Of a stretch of DNA of 64,000 nucleotides, positions 17,348 to 26,112 are shown in pieces (the stretch's first letter is position 1; each line of letters opens with the position of its first letter). The DNA lies in assembly GCA_003567315.1 (NCBI GenBank), contig PWZT01000037.1, forward strand, positions 1 through 64,000, given 5' to 3'. The notes below the pieces were generated by a model. That model was given only the letters and a program-made list of their open reading frames with translations. It had not been told where the DNA came from and searched no databases. A program made the translations under genes and the position numbers. The DNA is from Paracoccaceae bacterium (GTDB lineage: Bacteria; Pseudomonadota; Alphaproteobacteria; Rhodobacterales; Rhodobacteraceae).

Positions 17348-17486
17348 TCACGACGTTCACTCAATACCGTTCGCTCTTTGCAGCGCACGGAGAAAGGAGA
17401 TGATCTGAGTGATCTCCTCTTCGGCAACCTGCGGCTGGCGCGGCATATCCCCGAACGCCCCTGGATATGCGGGGCAAAAACGCGCA

Positions 17487-18260
17487 TCAGGCACTCATCG
17501 CCCAAGGCGCGCGCTCGCGGGCCCAGCCGCGTACCGCTTCGCCGAACGCCTCGAAGAGCGGTCGCGACACCGGGTCCTGACCCGCCTGCCATTCAGGGTG
17601 CCACTGCACCGAGAGCGTGAAGCCCCGCGCGCCCTCCACATAGATCGCCTCGGGCGTGCCATCGGGCGCATGCCCGTCGATGACAATGCGCTGGCCCGGC
17701 GTCTTCACGCCCTGCCCGTGCAATGTGTTGGTCATGACTTCCTGCGCGCCCATCAATTTGTGAAAGACACCATCCTGCACGAAGCGAACCTTGTGGCGTA
17801 GCGCGAATTTCTCTTCCAGAGAGCCATCGGGCGGCATGCGGTGGTTCATCCGCCCCGGCAGGTCGCGAATTTCGGGATGCAGCGTGCCCCCCATTGCGAC
17901 ATTCACTTCCTGAAAACCGCGACAGACCCCGAAAAAGGGCTGCCCGCGCTCGACACAGGCGCGCACCAGTGGCAGCGCGATCGCGTCGCGCGCGCGGTCG
18001 AACGCACCATGGGCGGGCGTTTCGGCTTCACCATATTCTTCGGGGTGCACATTCGGGCGCCCGCCTGTCAGCAGGAAGCCGTCACAGACATCGAGCAATT
18101 CCGAAACCGAGACAAGACGCGGGTCAGAGGGGATGAGAAGCGGCAGGCACCCTGAGACCTCGGCCACCGCCTCGGAATTCATCGTCCCGCCCGCATGCGC
18201 CGGGTATTGATCGTTGATCAGGTATGAATTGCCAATGATTCCAACAATCGGTCTGTGCAT
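17487..18260 (-). CDS. Class I glutamine amidotransferase of the PuuD (gamma-glutamyl-GABA hydrolase) type
   Basis: 257 residues, peptidase C26 family. The nucleophile elbow FFGVCRGFQ (Cys113), LLTGGRPNVHP oxyanion loop region and the catalytic His/Glu in VQWHPEWQ are all present. PuuD releases GABA from gamma-glutamyl-GABA in putrescine breakdown; related proteins act on other gamma-glutamyl compounds. No other puu gene is adjacent, so substrate is not certain. The gene is convergent with the second L,D-transpeptidase and preceded by the short spacer 18261-18350. Confidence 0.85.
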   Translation of the reverse strand: MHRPIVGIIGNSYLINDQYPAHAGGTMNSEAVAEVSGCLPLLIPSDPRLVSVSELLDVCDGFLLTGGRPNVHPEEYGEAETPAHGAFDRARDAIALPLVRACVERGQPFFGVCRGFQEVNVAMGGTLHPEIRDLPGRMNHRMPPDGSLEEKFALRHKVRFVQDGVFHKLMGAQEVMTNTLHGQGVKTPGQRIVIDGHAPDGTPEAIYVEGARGFTLSVQWHPEWQAGQDPVSRPLFEAFGEAVRGWARERAPWAMSA

Positions 18261-18350
18261 GGCGTGCCTGTCTCTGGTGTGAGAATAATGTAACAGAGAT
18301 ATGGGGAAGGTCGAGGGCCCAGCAAGCCACCATCCCCGCCTGCCTTGAAA

Positions 18351-18914
18351 TCAGGCGCGTTTCAGCACGAACCTGTGCAAGGTTTCAGCCCCGGTGCGCT
18401 GCGCCGAACAAGTGCCGACCTGCGTCCCGGTCTCGACGAACCCCGCCCTACGCAGCAACGCCATCGATGCAGGATTGTCATGATAGGCTTGGGCGTGGAG
18501 CGCAGGCAGGTCGAACTGCCGAAACAGCATCGGCACAAACCCTGCCAAGGCTGCCTGCATCACTCGCTTTCCCTGACACTCGGGGACCAGGAAGAAGGAG
18601 AGTTCCGCAGGCTCTGCTCGAACAAGACCGACCGCGCCCAGAAACCGCCCATCGCCCGGATCAATGGCCAACCGAAACGGTGCGCTCTCGCGCGGGGCAA
18701 GCGCGCGGATATGACTTTCAGCCTCGGTCAGGGACCAATACGCCGGGAACATGGTCAACATGCGTCCGATCTCGGGCGTTGTGACAGCCGCATGGAAGGT
18801 CGCTGCATCGGCGATTGATAATCTGCGCAGATGCAGCCCCGCAAATGTGCTGTGACAGAGCTTTAGCGGCAACGGCAAGCCCGCGCCCACTACATCCGCC
18901 GGATATAGGTCCAT
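18351..18914 (-). CDS. GNAT family N-acetyltransferase (RimJ/RimL-like), downstream copy
   Basis: 187 residues with the GNAT fold: an N-terminal LHLRRLSIADAATF strand-helix, FRLAIDPGDGRFLGAVGLVR, the acetyl-CoA region FFLVPECQGKRVMQAAL and a C-terminal YHDNPASMALLRRAGFVETG, typical of the RimJ/RimL branch that acetylates protein N-termini or small amines. Its start overlaps the end of the upstream acetyltransferase gene by 25 bases, so they are co-translated. Substrate unknown. Confidence 0.85.
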   Translation of the reverse strand: MDLYPADVVGAGLPLPLKLCHSTFAGLHLRRLSIADAATFHAAVTTPEIGRMLTMFPAYWSLTEAESHIRALAPRESAPFRLAIDPGDGRFLGAVGLVRAEPAELSFFLVPECQGKRVMQAALAGFVPMLFRQFDLPALHAQAYHDNPASMALLRRAGFVETGTQVGTCSAQRTGAETLHRFVLKRA

Positions 18915-19432
18915 GTCGGCACAGTGGCACGGCGGGCGACCGAATAGGCCTCGGCATCGCCCAGATAGTCGAACCCCGCATTGGTTAGCACATGCGCCGA
19001 TGCGGCATTGTCCTGAAACACTTCGGCGAACAATGTGCGCGCCTCGTGCGGATTGGCGTCGATGACCGCGCGTACCGCCTCGGAGGCGAAGCCCGCATTC
19101 CAGAAGGCGGGCGCAACCCAGAAGCCGATCTGGCTTTGCTGGCGGTCCAGCGGCTTGAGCGACAGGAGCCCCATCACCGAGGACGCACCCGAGGTTGAGC
19201 CATCAAGCACCCAGACATCCTCATCGCGTGCCGAGGCCGTGGCACGGTCGATGAATTGCTCGGTCGCCCCTGGCGGCAGCGGGTGCGGGATCGAGCGTGT
19301 GCCCTCTGCAACGCGTCTGTCACCTGTATAAAGCGCGAGAAGTGCAGAGTCAGAGACCTGCAAAGGCCGCAGGATCAGACGCGGCGTGGTCAGAATGGGC
19401 TGATCGGCCCGTATATCGTTGTCGTAACTCAT
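18890..19432 (-). CDS. GNAT family N-acetyltransferase (RimJ/RimL-like), upstream copy
   Basis: 180 residues. Motifs of the RimJ/RimL family: ILTTPRLILRPLQVSDS at the N-terminus, GFWVAPAFWNAGFASEAV for acetyl-CoA, and FAEVFQDNAASAHVLTNAGF near the end. I chose ATG at 19432, which has GGAGG 6 bases upstream; the longer open frame lacks such a signal. It forms a two-gene unit with the acetyltransferase at 18351, probably a diverged duplicate, and lies downstream of rpmA but is separated from it by a strong terminator. Confidence 0.88.
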   Translation of the reverse strand: MSYDNDIRADQPILTTPRLILRPLQVSDSALLALYTGDRRVAEGTRSIPHPLPPGATEQFIDRATASARDEDVWVLDGSTSGASSVMGLLSLKPLDRQQSQIGFWVAPAFWNAGFASEAVRAVIDANPHEARTLFAEVFQDNAASAHVLTNAGFDYLGDAEAYSVARRATVPTWTYIRRM

Positions 19433-19512
19433 AATACTCCTCCAGCCGGAAATTCCGGCCCCTCGATGCTGCCTCTTGCCTCGACACTCCCCCGCATCCG
19501 GCAAGATAGCAC

Positions 19513-19548
19513 AAAAGCGACAGGGCCGGCGAGAGAGCCGACCCTGTC
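19513..19548 (-). terminator. Terminator of the rplU-rpmA operon
   Basis: Twelve-base-pair stem (GACAGGGTCGGC with GCCGGCCCTGTC on the minus strand, one G-U pair), six-base loop TCTCTC, followed by GCTTTTG. It lies 26 bases after the rpmA stop and is a strong factor-independent terminator. Confidence 0.85.
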
Positions 19549-19573
19549 CTACAACTCAAATGTAAAACTTCGG

Positions 19574-19843
19574 CTACTCGGCGGCGGTTTCCATCGGCAT
19601 TACTGATACAAAGCTGCGCCCTTTCAGGCCTTTGGTGAACACCACGCGACCTTCGTTGAGCGCAAAGAGCGTATGATCACGCCCCATGCCGACGCCGTCG
19701 CCCGGCCAATGCTTGGTGCCGCGCTGGCGCACGATGATGTTGCCCGAAATCGCATGCTGACCGCCATAGAGCTTCACGCCAAGACGGCGCCCGGCAGAGT
19801 CGCGTCCGTTGCGGGAGGACCCGCCTGCTTTCTTGTGTGCCAT
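19574..19843 (-). CDS. rpmA: 50S ribosomal protein L27
   Basis: 89 residues starting [20 protein letters not shown], the diagnostic L27 N-terminus that reaches the peptidyl-transferase centre. [20 protein letters not shown] and [17 protein letters not shown] are the core. It follows rplU with 6 bases between stop and start, the usual rplU-rpmA operon. Confidence 0.98.
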   Translation of the reverse strand: MAHKKAGGSSRNGRDSAGRRLGVKLYGGQHAISGNIIVRQRGTKHWPGDGVGMGRDHTLFALNEGRVVFTKGLKGRSFVSVMPMETAAE

Positions 19844-19849
19844 GAGGGG

Positions 19850-20539
19850 TTACTCCTTCTCGGCTGCGAATTGTTTGGCCTGATCGATCCACCCATCGCG
19901 CTCGATACGGCCTTTGAACGACAATTTATCATCCATATAGGCAATCTCGGCCGGAGTCCAAGCTGCGATCTGATCAAAATGGAACACCCCGTTCTGGTGC
20001 AGCAGACCTTCGAGCTTCGGGCCGACGCCGGAAATCTTCTTGAGATCGTCCGGCTGCCCGTCGCGGGCCTCGGTCAGCAGGTTCGCAGGTTTGACTCCCT
20101 CGATCGCAGGCGCGTCGTCGGCCTTGGCGGCTTTCTTCGGAGCCGGTGCAGGCGCTGCAGCCTCAATGGCAAAGCCCGAAACCGAACCCGTGCCGATCGC
20201 TTCCTTCACGCCCGACGCGTCTGCGCCCGAGGTCAGGATATCGGTCACGCGCAGGAGTGTCAGCTTCTGGCGGTGGCCCTTGGTGCGCTGCGAGCTGTGC
20301 TTGCGGCGGCGCTTGACGAAATGGATCACCTTGTCGGCCTTGATCTGGTCGACCACTTCGGCTTGCACGCCTGCGCCTTCGATGACGGGCGTGCCTATCA
20401 CGGGGCTGTCGCCGCCGATCATGAGAATCTCGTTGAACTGGACTTTCTCGCCAGCCTGTGCGGCAATGCGCTCCACGCGCAGCAGATCGCCTGCCTGCAC
20501 GCGGTATTGCTTGCCACCTGTTTTCAGAACCGCAAACAT
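19850..20539 (-). CDS. rplU: 50S ribosomal protein L21 with a C-terminal helix-hairpin-helix extension
   Basis: 229 residues, about twice the usual 103. Residues 1-102 are a normal L21 (FAVLKTGGKQYRVQAGDLL through KRRRKHSSQRTKGHRQKLT). A flexible Ala/Pro/Lys linker follows, then a small domain at about 160-225 (DDLKKISGVGPKLEGLLHQN, then GVFHFDQIAAWTPAEI) that looks like a helix-hairpin-helix fold. Extended L21 proteins occur in Rhodobacterales. L21 binds 23S rRNA. AGGAACAGACC precedes the ATG and the promoter is at 20675-20703. Confidence 0.96.
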   Translation of the reverse strand: MFAVLKTGGKQYRVQAGDLLRVERIAAQAGEKVQFNEILMIGGDSPVIGTPVIEGAGVQAEVVDQIKADKVIHFVKRRRKHSSQRTKGHRQKLTLLRVTDILTSGADASGVKEAIGTGSVSGFAIEAAAPAPAPKKAAKADDAPAIEGVKPANLLTEARDGQPDDLKKISGVGPKLEGLLHQNGVFHFDQIAAWTPAEIAYMDDKLSFKGRIERDGWIDQAKQFAAEKE

Positions 20540-20674
20540 CGGTCTGTTCCTTTTTATGCGTTGCCGCGCCCTGTGGCCCCTGATGCGTGATCAGGCGTTA
20601 TGTGCCTCGGGCGGCGTGCCCTATGCGGGCAAATAATGAGATCCGCGCGGACCCCTTGCCCGAACGGTGCGCGT

Positions 20675-20703
20675 GTTATGGGGGAAAGCGGGCGGCCTGT
20701 CAA
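20675..20703 (-). promoter_or_regulatory. Sigma-70 promoter of rplU-rpmA
   Basis: Perfect -35 TTGACA (20698-20703), 17-base spacer and -10 CATAAC (20675-20680) on the minus strand, about 136 bases upstream of rplU. This leaves an untranslated leader of about 130 bases that could carry ribosomal-protein feedback control, though I see no specific structure. Confidence 0.65.
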
Positions 20704-20772
20704 GCGTTGTAGGACCGCGACCCATGGGCAAACCGAAGATTTCCGGCACTGCAAACCATGTGCGTCTCACGC

Positions 20773-21630
20773 CTAAATTCGAACGCCCTCGCGCCCGGCC
20801 AGATCCGTGAAAAACTGCCATGCGACCCGCCCCGAGCGGCTGCCGCGCGTGGCCTGCCACTCGATTGCCTCGGCGCGCAAGCGGTCGCGATCAATCCGCA
20901 GCCCATAGACCGCGCAATAGCCGTCGATCATCGCCAGGAACTCATCCTGGCCGCAGGGGTGAAATCCAAGCCAGAGCCCGAACCGATCGGACAGCGACAC
21001 TTTCTCCTCGACCGACTCGGACGGCGAGATCGCCGAAGAGCGCTCGTTCTCGATCATGTCGCGGGGCATCAGATGGCGCCGGTTGGAGGTCGCATAGAGC
21101 ACCACATTCTCGGGCCGCCCTTCGACCCCGCCATCGAGCACGGCCTTGAGCGATTTGTAATGCTGATCGTCATGGCTGAAAGACAGATCGTCACAAAACA
21201 AAACGAACCGAGCGGAGGAGGCGCGCAGATGCTGCATGAGCCGCCCGATGCTGGGAAGATCCTCGCGCTGGATCTCCACCAGCTTGAGGGCGCAATCGGG
21301 CGCGCGCTCCAGAACATGCGCATGCACCGCCTTGACCAGCGAGGATTTTCCCATCCCCCGCGCCCCCCATAGCAGCGCATTATTCGCAGGAAACCCGCGC
21401 GCGAATTGCAGCGTATTGGCCACGAGCGTATCGCGTGCCCGATCAATGCCCACCAGCAGATCCAGCGCCACGCGGTTGACTTGCGCAACCGGCTGCAAGT
21501 GATCCGGGGAGACATGCCACACGAAGGCGTCGGCATCTGCAAAATCGGGCATGGCGAAGGCAGGCGGCGAGAGGCGCTCCAGCGCCTCGGCGATGCGGCG
21601 CAGGCTCTCAGCCTCGGGCGGCGTGGTCAT
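20773..21630 (-). CDS. DUF815 family ATP-binding protein (AAA-like)
   Basis: 285 residues. P-loop GARGMGKSS at 89-97, Walker B FVLFCDDLSF at about 142-151, and the DUF815 signatures NNALLWGARG, VLYATSNRRHLMPRDM and DRFGLWLGFHPC. The family is a AAA-type ATPase of unknown role, widely conserved in alphaproteobacteria. Its start overlaps the tatC stop by 4 bases (ATGA), so it is expressed with tatABC; the linkage is conserved in Rhodobacterales but a functional link to protein export has not been established. Confidence 0.9.
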   Translation of the reverse strand: MTTPPEAESLRRIAEALERLSPPAFAMPDFADADAFVWHVSPDHLQPVAQVNRVALDLLVGIDRARDTLVANTLQFARGFPANNALLWGARGMGKSSLVKAVHAHVLERAPDCALKLVEIQREDLPSIGRLMQHLRASSARFVLFCDDLSFSHDDQHYKSLKAVLDGGVEGRPENVVLYATSNRRHLMPRDMIENERSSAISPSESVEEKVSLSDRFGLWLGFHPCGQDEFLAMIDGYCAVYGLRIDRDRLRAEAIEWQATRGSRSGRVAWQFFTDLAGREGVRI

Positions 21631-22505
21631 TTCTCGCTTTCCAGCTCATCCTCGTAAAGCTCGTCATCATCATCGAGAAGCCCTTCGCGACGCAATTGTT
21701 CCTTGCGCTTCTTCTCCACCCGCGCGACCAGCCGGATCGAGATTTCATAAAGGCCATAGACAACCGCGAAGAGAATAATCTGCGTGATGACATCCGGCGG
21801 CGTGACGAGTGCGGCAAGGACCAGAATGCCCACGATCGCCCATTTCCGCCCTGCGCGCAGCCCGGCCTCCGACACCAGACCCGCCTTCCCCATCAGGGTG
21901 AGCAGAACGGGGAGCTGGAAACACAGCCCAAACGCCACGATGAACTTGATCGTCAGGTTCAGATAGGCTTGCGCCGAGCCCTGAAACACAACGGAAAGCG
22001 GCGCGGCCCCAGGCACGCCCTCAACCACTTCGCCGCCCGCGCCGAACTGCTGAAAGCCGAGGAAGAAGTTATAGGCCAGCGGGGTAACAACGTAGAACGC
22101 GAAGGACGCGCCGAGGAAGAACATGAAGGGCGAGGCCACCAGAAAGGGCAGAAACGCGCTTTTTTCTGACCGATAGAGCCCCGGAGCCACAAAGCGCCAC
22201 ATCTGGTGCGCGATCACCGGAAACGACAGCATGAAGCCGCCCAGGAGCGACACTTTGATCGCAACGAAGAAGCCCTCTTGCGGGCTGATGAAGATCAGGT
22301 CGCAATCCTGCCCGCGCAAGGCGAGCGCATCACATAACGGCGCGGTCAGGAAATTGAAGATCGGGGTCGCGACGGTGAAGCAGATGACCATCCCCACCAC
22401 AAATGCGAAGACGGACTTGATCAGGCGCGTACGCAACTCAGCCAGATGCTCGATCAGCGGCGCGCTATTGTCGTCGATTTCATCCTTGGACTGGGAACTG
22501 CTCAT
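21627..22505 (-). CDS. tatC: Sec-independent protein translocase TatC
   Basis: 292 residues, longer than the E. coli protein (258) because of an acidic, charged C-terminal tail ([20 protein letters not shown]). Six membrane segments follow an N-terminal [18 protein letters not shown] motif that is diagnostic for TatC. TatC recognises twin-arginine signal peptides and builds the pore with TatA. It overlaps tatB by 4 bases. The two L,D-transpeptidases at 15914 and 16712 are plausible local substrates. Confidence 0.96.
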   Translation of the reverse strand: MSSSQSKDEIDDNSAPLIEHLAELRTRLIKSVFAFVVGMVICFTVATPIFNFLTAPLCDALALRGQDCDLIFISPQEGFFVAIKVSLLGGFMLSFPVIAHQMWRFVAPGLYRSEKSAFLPFLVASPFMFFLGASFAFYVVTPLAYNFFLGFQQFGAGGEVVEGVPGAAPLSVVFQGSAQAYLNLTIKFIVAFGLCFQLPVLLTLMGKAGLVSEAGLRAGRKWAIVGILVLAALVTPPDVITQIILFAVVYGLYEISIRLVARVEKKRKEQLRREGLLDDDDELYEDELESEK

Positions 22506-23011
22506 GCGTTTCTCGCATCTGTGCCGCGCTTGTCCTGAGCACCCTCGCCTGCGGTCGACTGGGCTTTACCATTGCTGCGGTCGGCGCGCTCCTTGCGCAA
22601 CCTCTCCATATCGGCTGCGATGCGCGCCTTGCCATCGGCCTCGCTCTCAGACATTTCCGGCGCATTGGCGTTGGGCTGCGACGATTTTTTCGACTTCACC
22701 TTCCCAGCGGTTCCAGTGCCACTCTGATCTTCCTCATCCTCCAGAGGATCCCAGTTGCGCATCTTGTCGAGATCGTCAAAGCCCATGCCTTTGGTGTCAG
22801 TCGCCTTGCGCAAATCCTTGGCGACGTCTTTCACGCCACTTGCATCCGCGGCGTCATCCATCGCGCGCTGGAATTCGCGCGCCATCGCGCGCGCTTTCGC
22901 GGTGAATTGACCAAGGCTGCGAAACATCTTCGGCAAATCCTTGGGGCCGACCACGATCAACGTGATGATGCCGATCACCATCAGCTCTGTCCAGCCGAGA
23001 TCAAACATCAC
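22502..23011 (-). CDS. tatB: Sec-independent protein translocase TatB
   Basis: 169 residues. One N-terminal membrane segment ([20 protein letters not shown]) with the conserved GP hinge, an amphipathic helix, and a long charged tail. TatB forms the receptor complex with TatC. Second gene of tatABC-DUF815, 71 bases after tatA. Confidence 0.94.
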   Translation of the reverse strand: MMFDLGWTELMVIGIITLIVVGPKDLPKMFRSLGQFTAKARAMAREFQRAMDDAADASGVKDVAKDLRKATDTKGMGFDDLDKMRNWDPLEDEEDQSGTGTAGKVKSKKSSQPNANAPEMSESEADGKARIAADMERLRKERADRSNGKAQSTAGEGAQDKRGTDARNA

Positions 23012-23082
23012 AACCCTTTCACACCCGCGATTGTCAAGCCGGTTAGCCCTCGCTTGACCTGTCGGGAGCTGCGGCTAAAGAC

Positions 23083-23307
23083 TCAGGCTTTGTCCTTGTC
23101 GTGCTCAGGCGTGATGTCGCGTGCCGTCTCGGTCGCGTCATCCGAAGATTTTTCGATCTCTTCAGACCCGTCCTTCAGGCCCTTCTTGAACGAGGTGATG
23201 CCTTTGCCGACTTCGCCCATCAACCCGGCCACTTTCCCGCGCCCGAACAGCACGAGAATGACGATCGCGATGATGATGAAACCTGCGGGACCAATATTGT
23301 TCAGCAT
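23083..23307 (-). CDS. tatA: Sec-independent protein translocase TatA
   Basis: 74 residues. Membrane helix IGPAGFIIIAIVILVLFGRG with the FG hinge, an amphipathic helix KVAGLMGEVGKGITSFKKGL and an acidic tail ending EHDKDKA. TatA oligomerises to form the transport channel for folded proteins. AGGGAGAAACGC lies before the ATG. First gene of the tatABC operon. Confidence 0.95.
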   Translation of the reverse strand: MLNNIGPAGFIIIAIVILVLFGRGKVAGLMGEVGKGITSFKKGLKDGSEEIEKSSDDATETARDITPEHDKDKA

Positions 23308-23441
23308 GCGTTTCTCCCTTTCCTGCGCAAACCGGCTTCGTTACGCAGTCTTTCAACAGATACTTATGGAGTCTTGCAGGCCATTCAAAGCCCCAAATGC
23401 ACAATCAGGACAATTTCCTGCAATCTGCGCAGCAGTATGGC

Positions 23442-24281
23442 TCAGTCGAGCTGGTCCAGCTCCAGGACGCTCACCGCCCCTTTCACTCGGTTGCGTCCCT
23501 CTCTTTTCGCCTCGTAGAGATAGGCGTCCGCCGTATCGATCAAGGCTTCGCGCGAATTTATCTCGGGACTGCAGGTCGCAACACCCAAGCTCGCAGTGAA
23601 TTCGATATGCGGGAATTCGCGTAAGGTGGTGCCCTCGATCACGCGACGCAAGCGTTCGGCAATCTCGACTGCGGCTTCTGCATCGACCAGCAGCAGTACC
23701 GCGAACTCCTCACCGCCCAGACGCCCGAGCCGGTCGGCCGGGCGCAACTCTGATTGCACCACATGCGTGACCGCCCGCAAGACAGAGTCGCCGAGCGCGT
23801 GCCCATGTGTGTCATTGATCTGCTTGAAATGATCCAGGTCGAACATGATCAGGCTGCAGGGAGTTGCGCTGCGCTGCCAGGTGGCGACCGCGCGGCCAAG
23901 ATCGCCCATGAAAGCGCGCCGCGTCAGCGCGCGGGTCAACATATCGCAATGCGCAACTGACCAGAGCGCGTGATGCTCGGCCACGAGGATCGCAAAACCG
24001 GCCAGGAGGTGCGACGCGCCCGAGGCGAATTCATTGGCGAATGCACGCAGCAACCCGATGCGCTTGCCCTGATGCACGATCGGCACCTGTATGCAGGCCA
24101 GATCGTGCGGCACCGGCTGAACCGGAGCACCATCGAGCTGGACAACCACATGACTGGCCCCTGTCGTCTGGCGCACGAGATACAGTATGGTGTCGTATTT
24201 TTCCGCCATCGGGTCAGGCAGGCTCAAGGTTGCGGAGGTTGCTGACGAAGCCTCGGGAACAAAGTTGAATGCCATATTCAT
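23442..24281 (-). CDS. GAF-like sensor diguanylate cyclase
   Basis: 279 residues. Residues about 25-110 look like a GAF sensor (ILYLVRQTTGASHVVVQLDG; IVHQGKRIGLL). Residues 112-275 are a GGDEF domain with DMLTRALTRRAF, FDLDHFKQINDTHGH and the active-site RLGGEEF at 187-193, so cyclic di-GMP synthesis is expected. I see no RxxD inhibitory site directly upstream of the GGEEF motif at the usual spacing. I chose ATG at 24281, with GGAAGGG upstream, over a GTG-started frame that overlaps hflX. A near-match CtrA site at 24332-24346 lies in its promoter region. Confidence 0.9.
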   Translation of the reverse strand: MNMAFNFVPEASSATSATLSLPDPMAEKYDTILYLVRQTTGASHVVVQLDGAPVQPVPHDLACIQVPIVHQGKRIGLLRAFANEFASGASHLLAGFAILVAEHHALWSVAHCDMLTRALTRRAFMGDLGRAVATWQRSATPCSLIMFDLDHFKQINDTHGHALGDSVLRAVTHVVQSELRPADRLGRLGGEEFAVLLLVDAEAAVEIAERLRRVIEGTTLREFPHIEFTASLGVATCSPEINSREALIDTADAYLYEAKREGRNRVKGAVSVLELDQLD

Positions 24282-24331
24282 TGCGCTTCTTGCCCTTCCC
24301 GGACGCTGGCGCCACCAGACATCCGCCTTGG

Positions 24332-24346
24332 TTAAGATTTTGTTTA
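24332..24346 (-). promoter_or_regulatory. Near-consensus CtrA site upstream of the diguanylate cyclase gene
   Basis: TTAA, 7 bases, TTTA on the plus strand (one mismatch to TTAA-N7-TTAA), 51-65 bases upstream of the diguanylate cyclase start. CtrA is the conserved alphaproteobacterial cell-cycle and motility regulator. Confidence 0.35.
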
Positions 24347-24421
24347 CCAATATTTCCGGATCATGTCGTTTTCTGGGCACTCCAGTGTCAGCATCTGTCA
24401 CTGTCCCGGGCAGCAGCGTCT

Positions 24422-25723
24422 CTAGACAAGTCGCCGAAACGCGCGTTTTTGCCTGTCCGTCCAGTTTACCCGCAGATGCAGGCCACCCTCGCCCTCGCGC
24501 TCTTCCACCACCACTGCCTGTCCGTAAAGCCACGCGCGGGCGCGACCTTGGGCAAAATCGAGATGCAGGGTCTCCTCATGACGCGTGTCGTCAAGTTGCA
24601 TGGTGAGTTGATCGAACAGACCTGCGAGCCCTTCGCCACTTACCGCAGAGCCCAGAAAGACAGCGTCGCTTGCCTCTGCACGACTTAGCAGGGCATTATG
24701 CTGCTCGGGCGACAACAGATCGGCCTTGTTCCATAACTCGATTGAGGGCGTGTCCGAAGCAACACCCAGATCGGCGAGTATTTCCTGCACATTGCGCGCC
24801 TGATCCTCGGTCTCGGGATGCGCGATGTCGCGCACATGCACGATCAGATCAGCCTCCAGAACCTCCTCCAGCGTCGCCCGAAAGGCTGCGACCAACTGGG
24901 TCGGCAGGTCCGAGATGAACCCCACTGTGTCTGAAAGAATGACTTCCTTGCCGGTCGGCAAGCGCACGGCCCGCATTGTCGGGTCGAGCGTGGCGAAGAG
25001 CATGTCCTTCGCCATGACTTCCGCACCGGTCAGACGATTGAAAAGCGTGGATTTGCCCGCATTGGTATAGCCAACCAACGCCACCACCGGGAAGGGAACC
25101 TTGCGCCGTGCCGCGCGGTGCAATTCGCGCGTCTTGGCGACCTTGTCCAGTTGGCGACGCAGGCGCACCATCTGCGTGTCGATCGCGCGACGGTCCGCCT
25201 CGATCTGCGTTTCGCCGGGACCGCCGACAAATCCGAGCCCACCGCGCTGGCGCTCCAGATGCGTCCAGGCGCGCACCAGGCGCGTGCGCTGGTAGCTGAG
25301 CGCAGCCAACTCGACCTGCAGCACGCCTTCGCGGGTGCGCGCCCGATCCGCGAAAATCTCGAGGATCAGCCCGGTCCGATCGAGGAGCTTTACCTTCCAG
25401 GCGCGTTCCAGATTGCGTTGCTGAACAGGGGTCACCGGCCCGTCAACAAGAACAAGGGCGATGTCAGCGTCCTTGATCTGCGTACCCAACTCCTCGACCT
25501 TGCCTGAGCCGAACAGCATCCCGGGATGTGCCCTGGGCAGCCGCACGACAGCAGACCCGACAATCTCCAGCCCGGGAAGCGCATGCGCAAGCGACACTGC
25601 CTCTTCCAGCGCAAGATCCGGATCGCGCGGGCTGTGTTGCGTCTTGATATCAGGATGCAATACCAGCGCGCGGGTCAGACCGGCATCCGGATCATCGCCA
25701 TGAATACGAGGGTCGACCGCCAT
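24422..25723 (-). CDS. hflX: GTPase HflX
   Basis: 433 residues, normal for the family. HflX is a ribosome-associated GTPase that splits stalled or heat-damaged ribosomes. G1 GYTNAGKST at 218-226, G3 DTVGF, G4 NKAD and the glycine-rich GGLGFVGGPGETQIE segment at 161-175 are all present. I chose ATG at 25723; upstream codons of the long frame overlap hfq and have no family similarity. It follows hfq by 7 bases, the conserved hfq-hflX pair. Confidence 0.96.
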   Translation of the reverse strand: MAVDPRIHGDDPDAGLTRALVLHPDIKTQHSPRDPDLALEEAVSLAHALPGLEIVGSAVVRLPRAHPGMLFGSGKVEELGTQIKDADIALVLVDGPVTPVQQRNLERAWKVKLLDRTGLILEIFADRARTREGVLQVELAALSYQRTRLVRAWTHLERQRGGLGFVGGPGETQIEADRRAIDTQMVRLRRQLDKVAKTRELHRAARRKVPFPVVALVGYTNAGKSTLFNRLTGAEVMAKDMLFATLDPTMRAVRLPTGKEVILSDTVGFISDLPTQLVAAFRATLEEVLEADLIVHVRDIAHPETEDQARNVQEILADLGVASDTPSIELWNKADLLSPEQHNALLSRAEASDAVFLGSAVSGEGLAGLFDQLTMQLDDTRHEETLHLDFAQGRARAWLYGQAVVVEEREGEGGLHLRVNWTDRQKRAFRRLV

Positions 25724-25730
25724 GCGCGGC

Positions 25731-25964
25731 TCAGCTTTCGCCCTCATAGAGCGAAATCTGCTGGCCCGGCATGATGGTCGAAATCGCGTGCTTGTAGACA
25801 AGCTGGCTCTGCCCGTCACGGCGCAGCAGCACGCAGAAATTGTCAAACCAGGTGATGACACCTTGCAGCTTGACCCCATTTATCAGAAACACCGTGACAG
25901 GAACCTTGTTCTTGCGCACATGATTAAGAAATGCATCTTGCAGGTTTTGTTTATCGCTGGCCAT
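25731..25964 (-). CDS. hfq: RNA chaperone Hfq
   Basis: 77 residues. Sm1 motif [20 protein letters not shown] and Sm2 motif with [10 protein letters not shown] are intact; the N-terminus reads [20 protein letters not shown]. Hfq hexamers promote pairing between small RNAs and mRNAs. The short C-terminal tail (SLYEGES) is usual for alphaproteobacteria. It lies between trkH and hflX on the minus strand, separated from trkH by 148 bases that may hold its own promoter. Confidence 0.98.
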   Translation of the reverse strand: MASDKQNLQDAFLNHVRKNKVPVTVFLINGVKLQGVITWFDNFCVLLRRDGQSQLVYKHAISTIMPGQQISLYEGES

Positions 25965-26112
25965 GCGTTTGCCTTTTTTTGGTGGCGAGTTTGATTTACG
26001 CAGAGAGCCTTATCTCCCTATCTTGGGAGTATGTCGCGGCTTTCTGAAAACTTCCAGCCCCGAACATGGATTTATCGCAGGGGTTGTGTAATTTTGTTTC
26101 AAGCCGTCCCTG

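Noticed and set aside
17382-17425. Small hairpin AGGAGAT/ATCTCCT after the second L,D-transpeptidase
   Set aside because: Seven-base stem with a ten-base loop and no T run; too weak to call a terminator.
24282-24533. N-terminal extension of the diguanylate cyclase
   Set aside because: The GTG-started extension overlaps hflX and lacks domain character; ATG 24281 has a good RBS.
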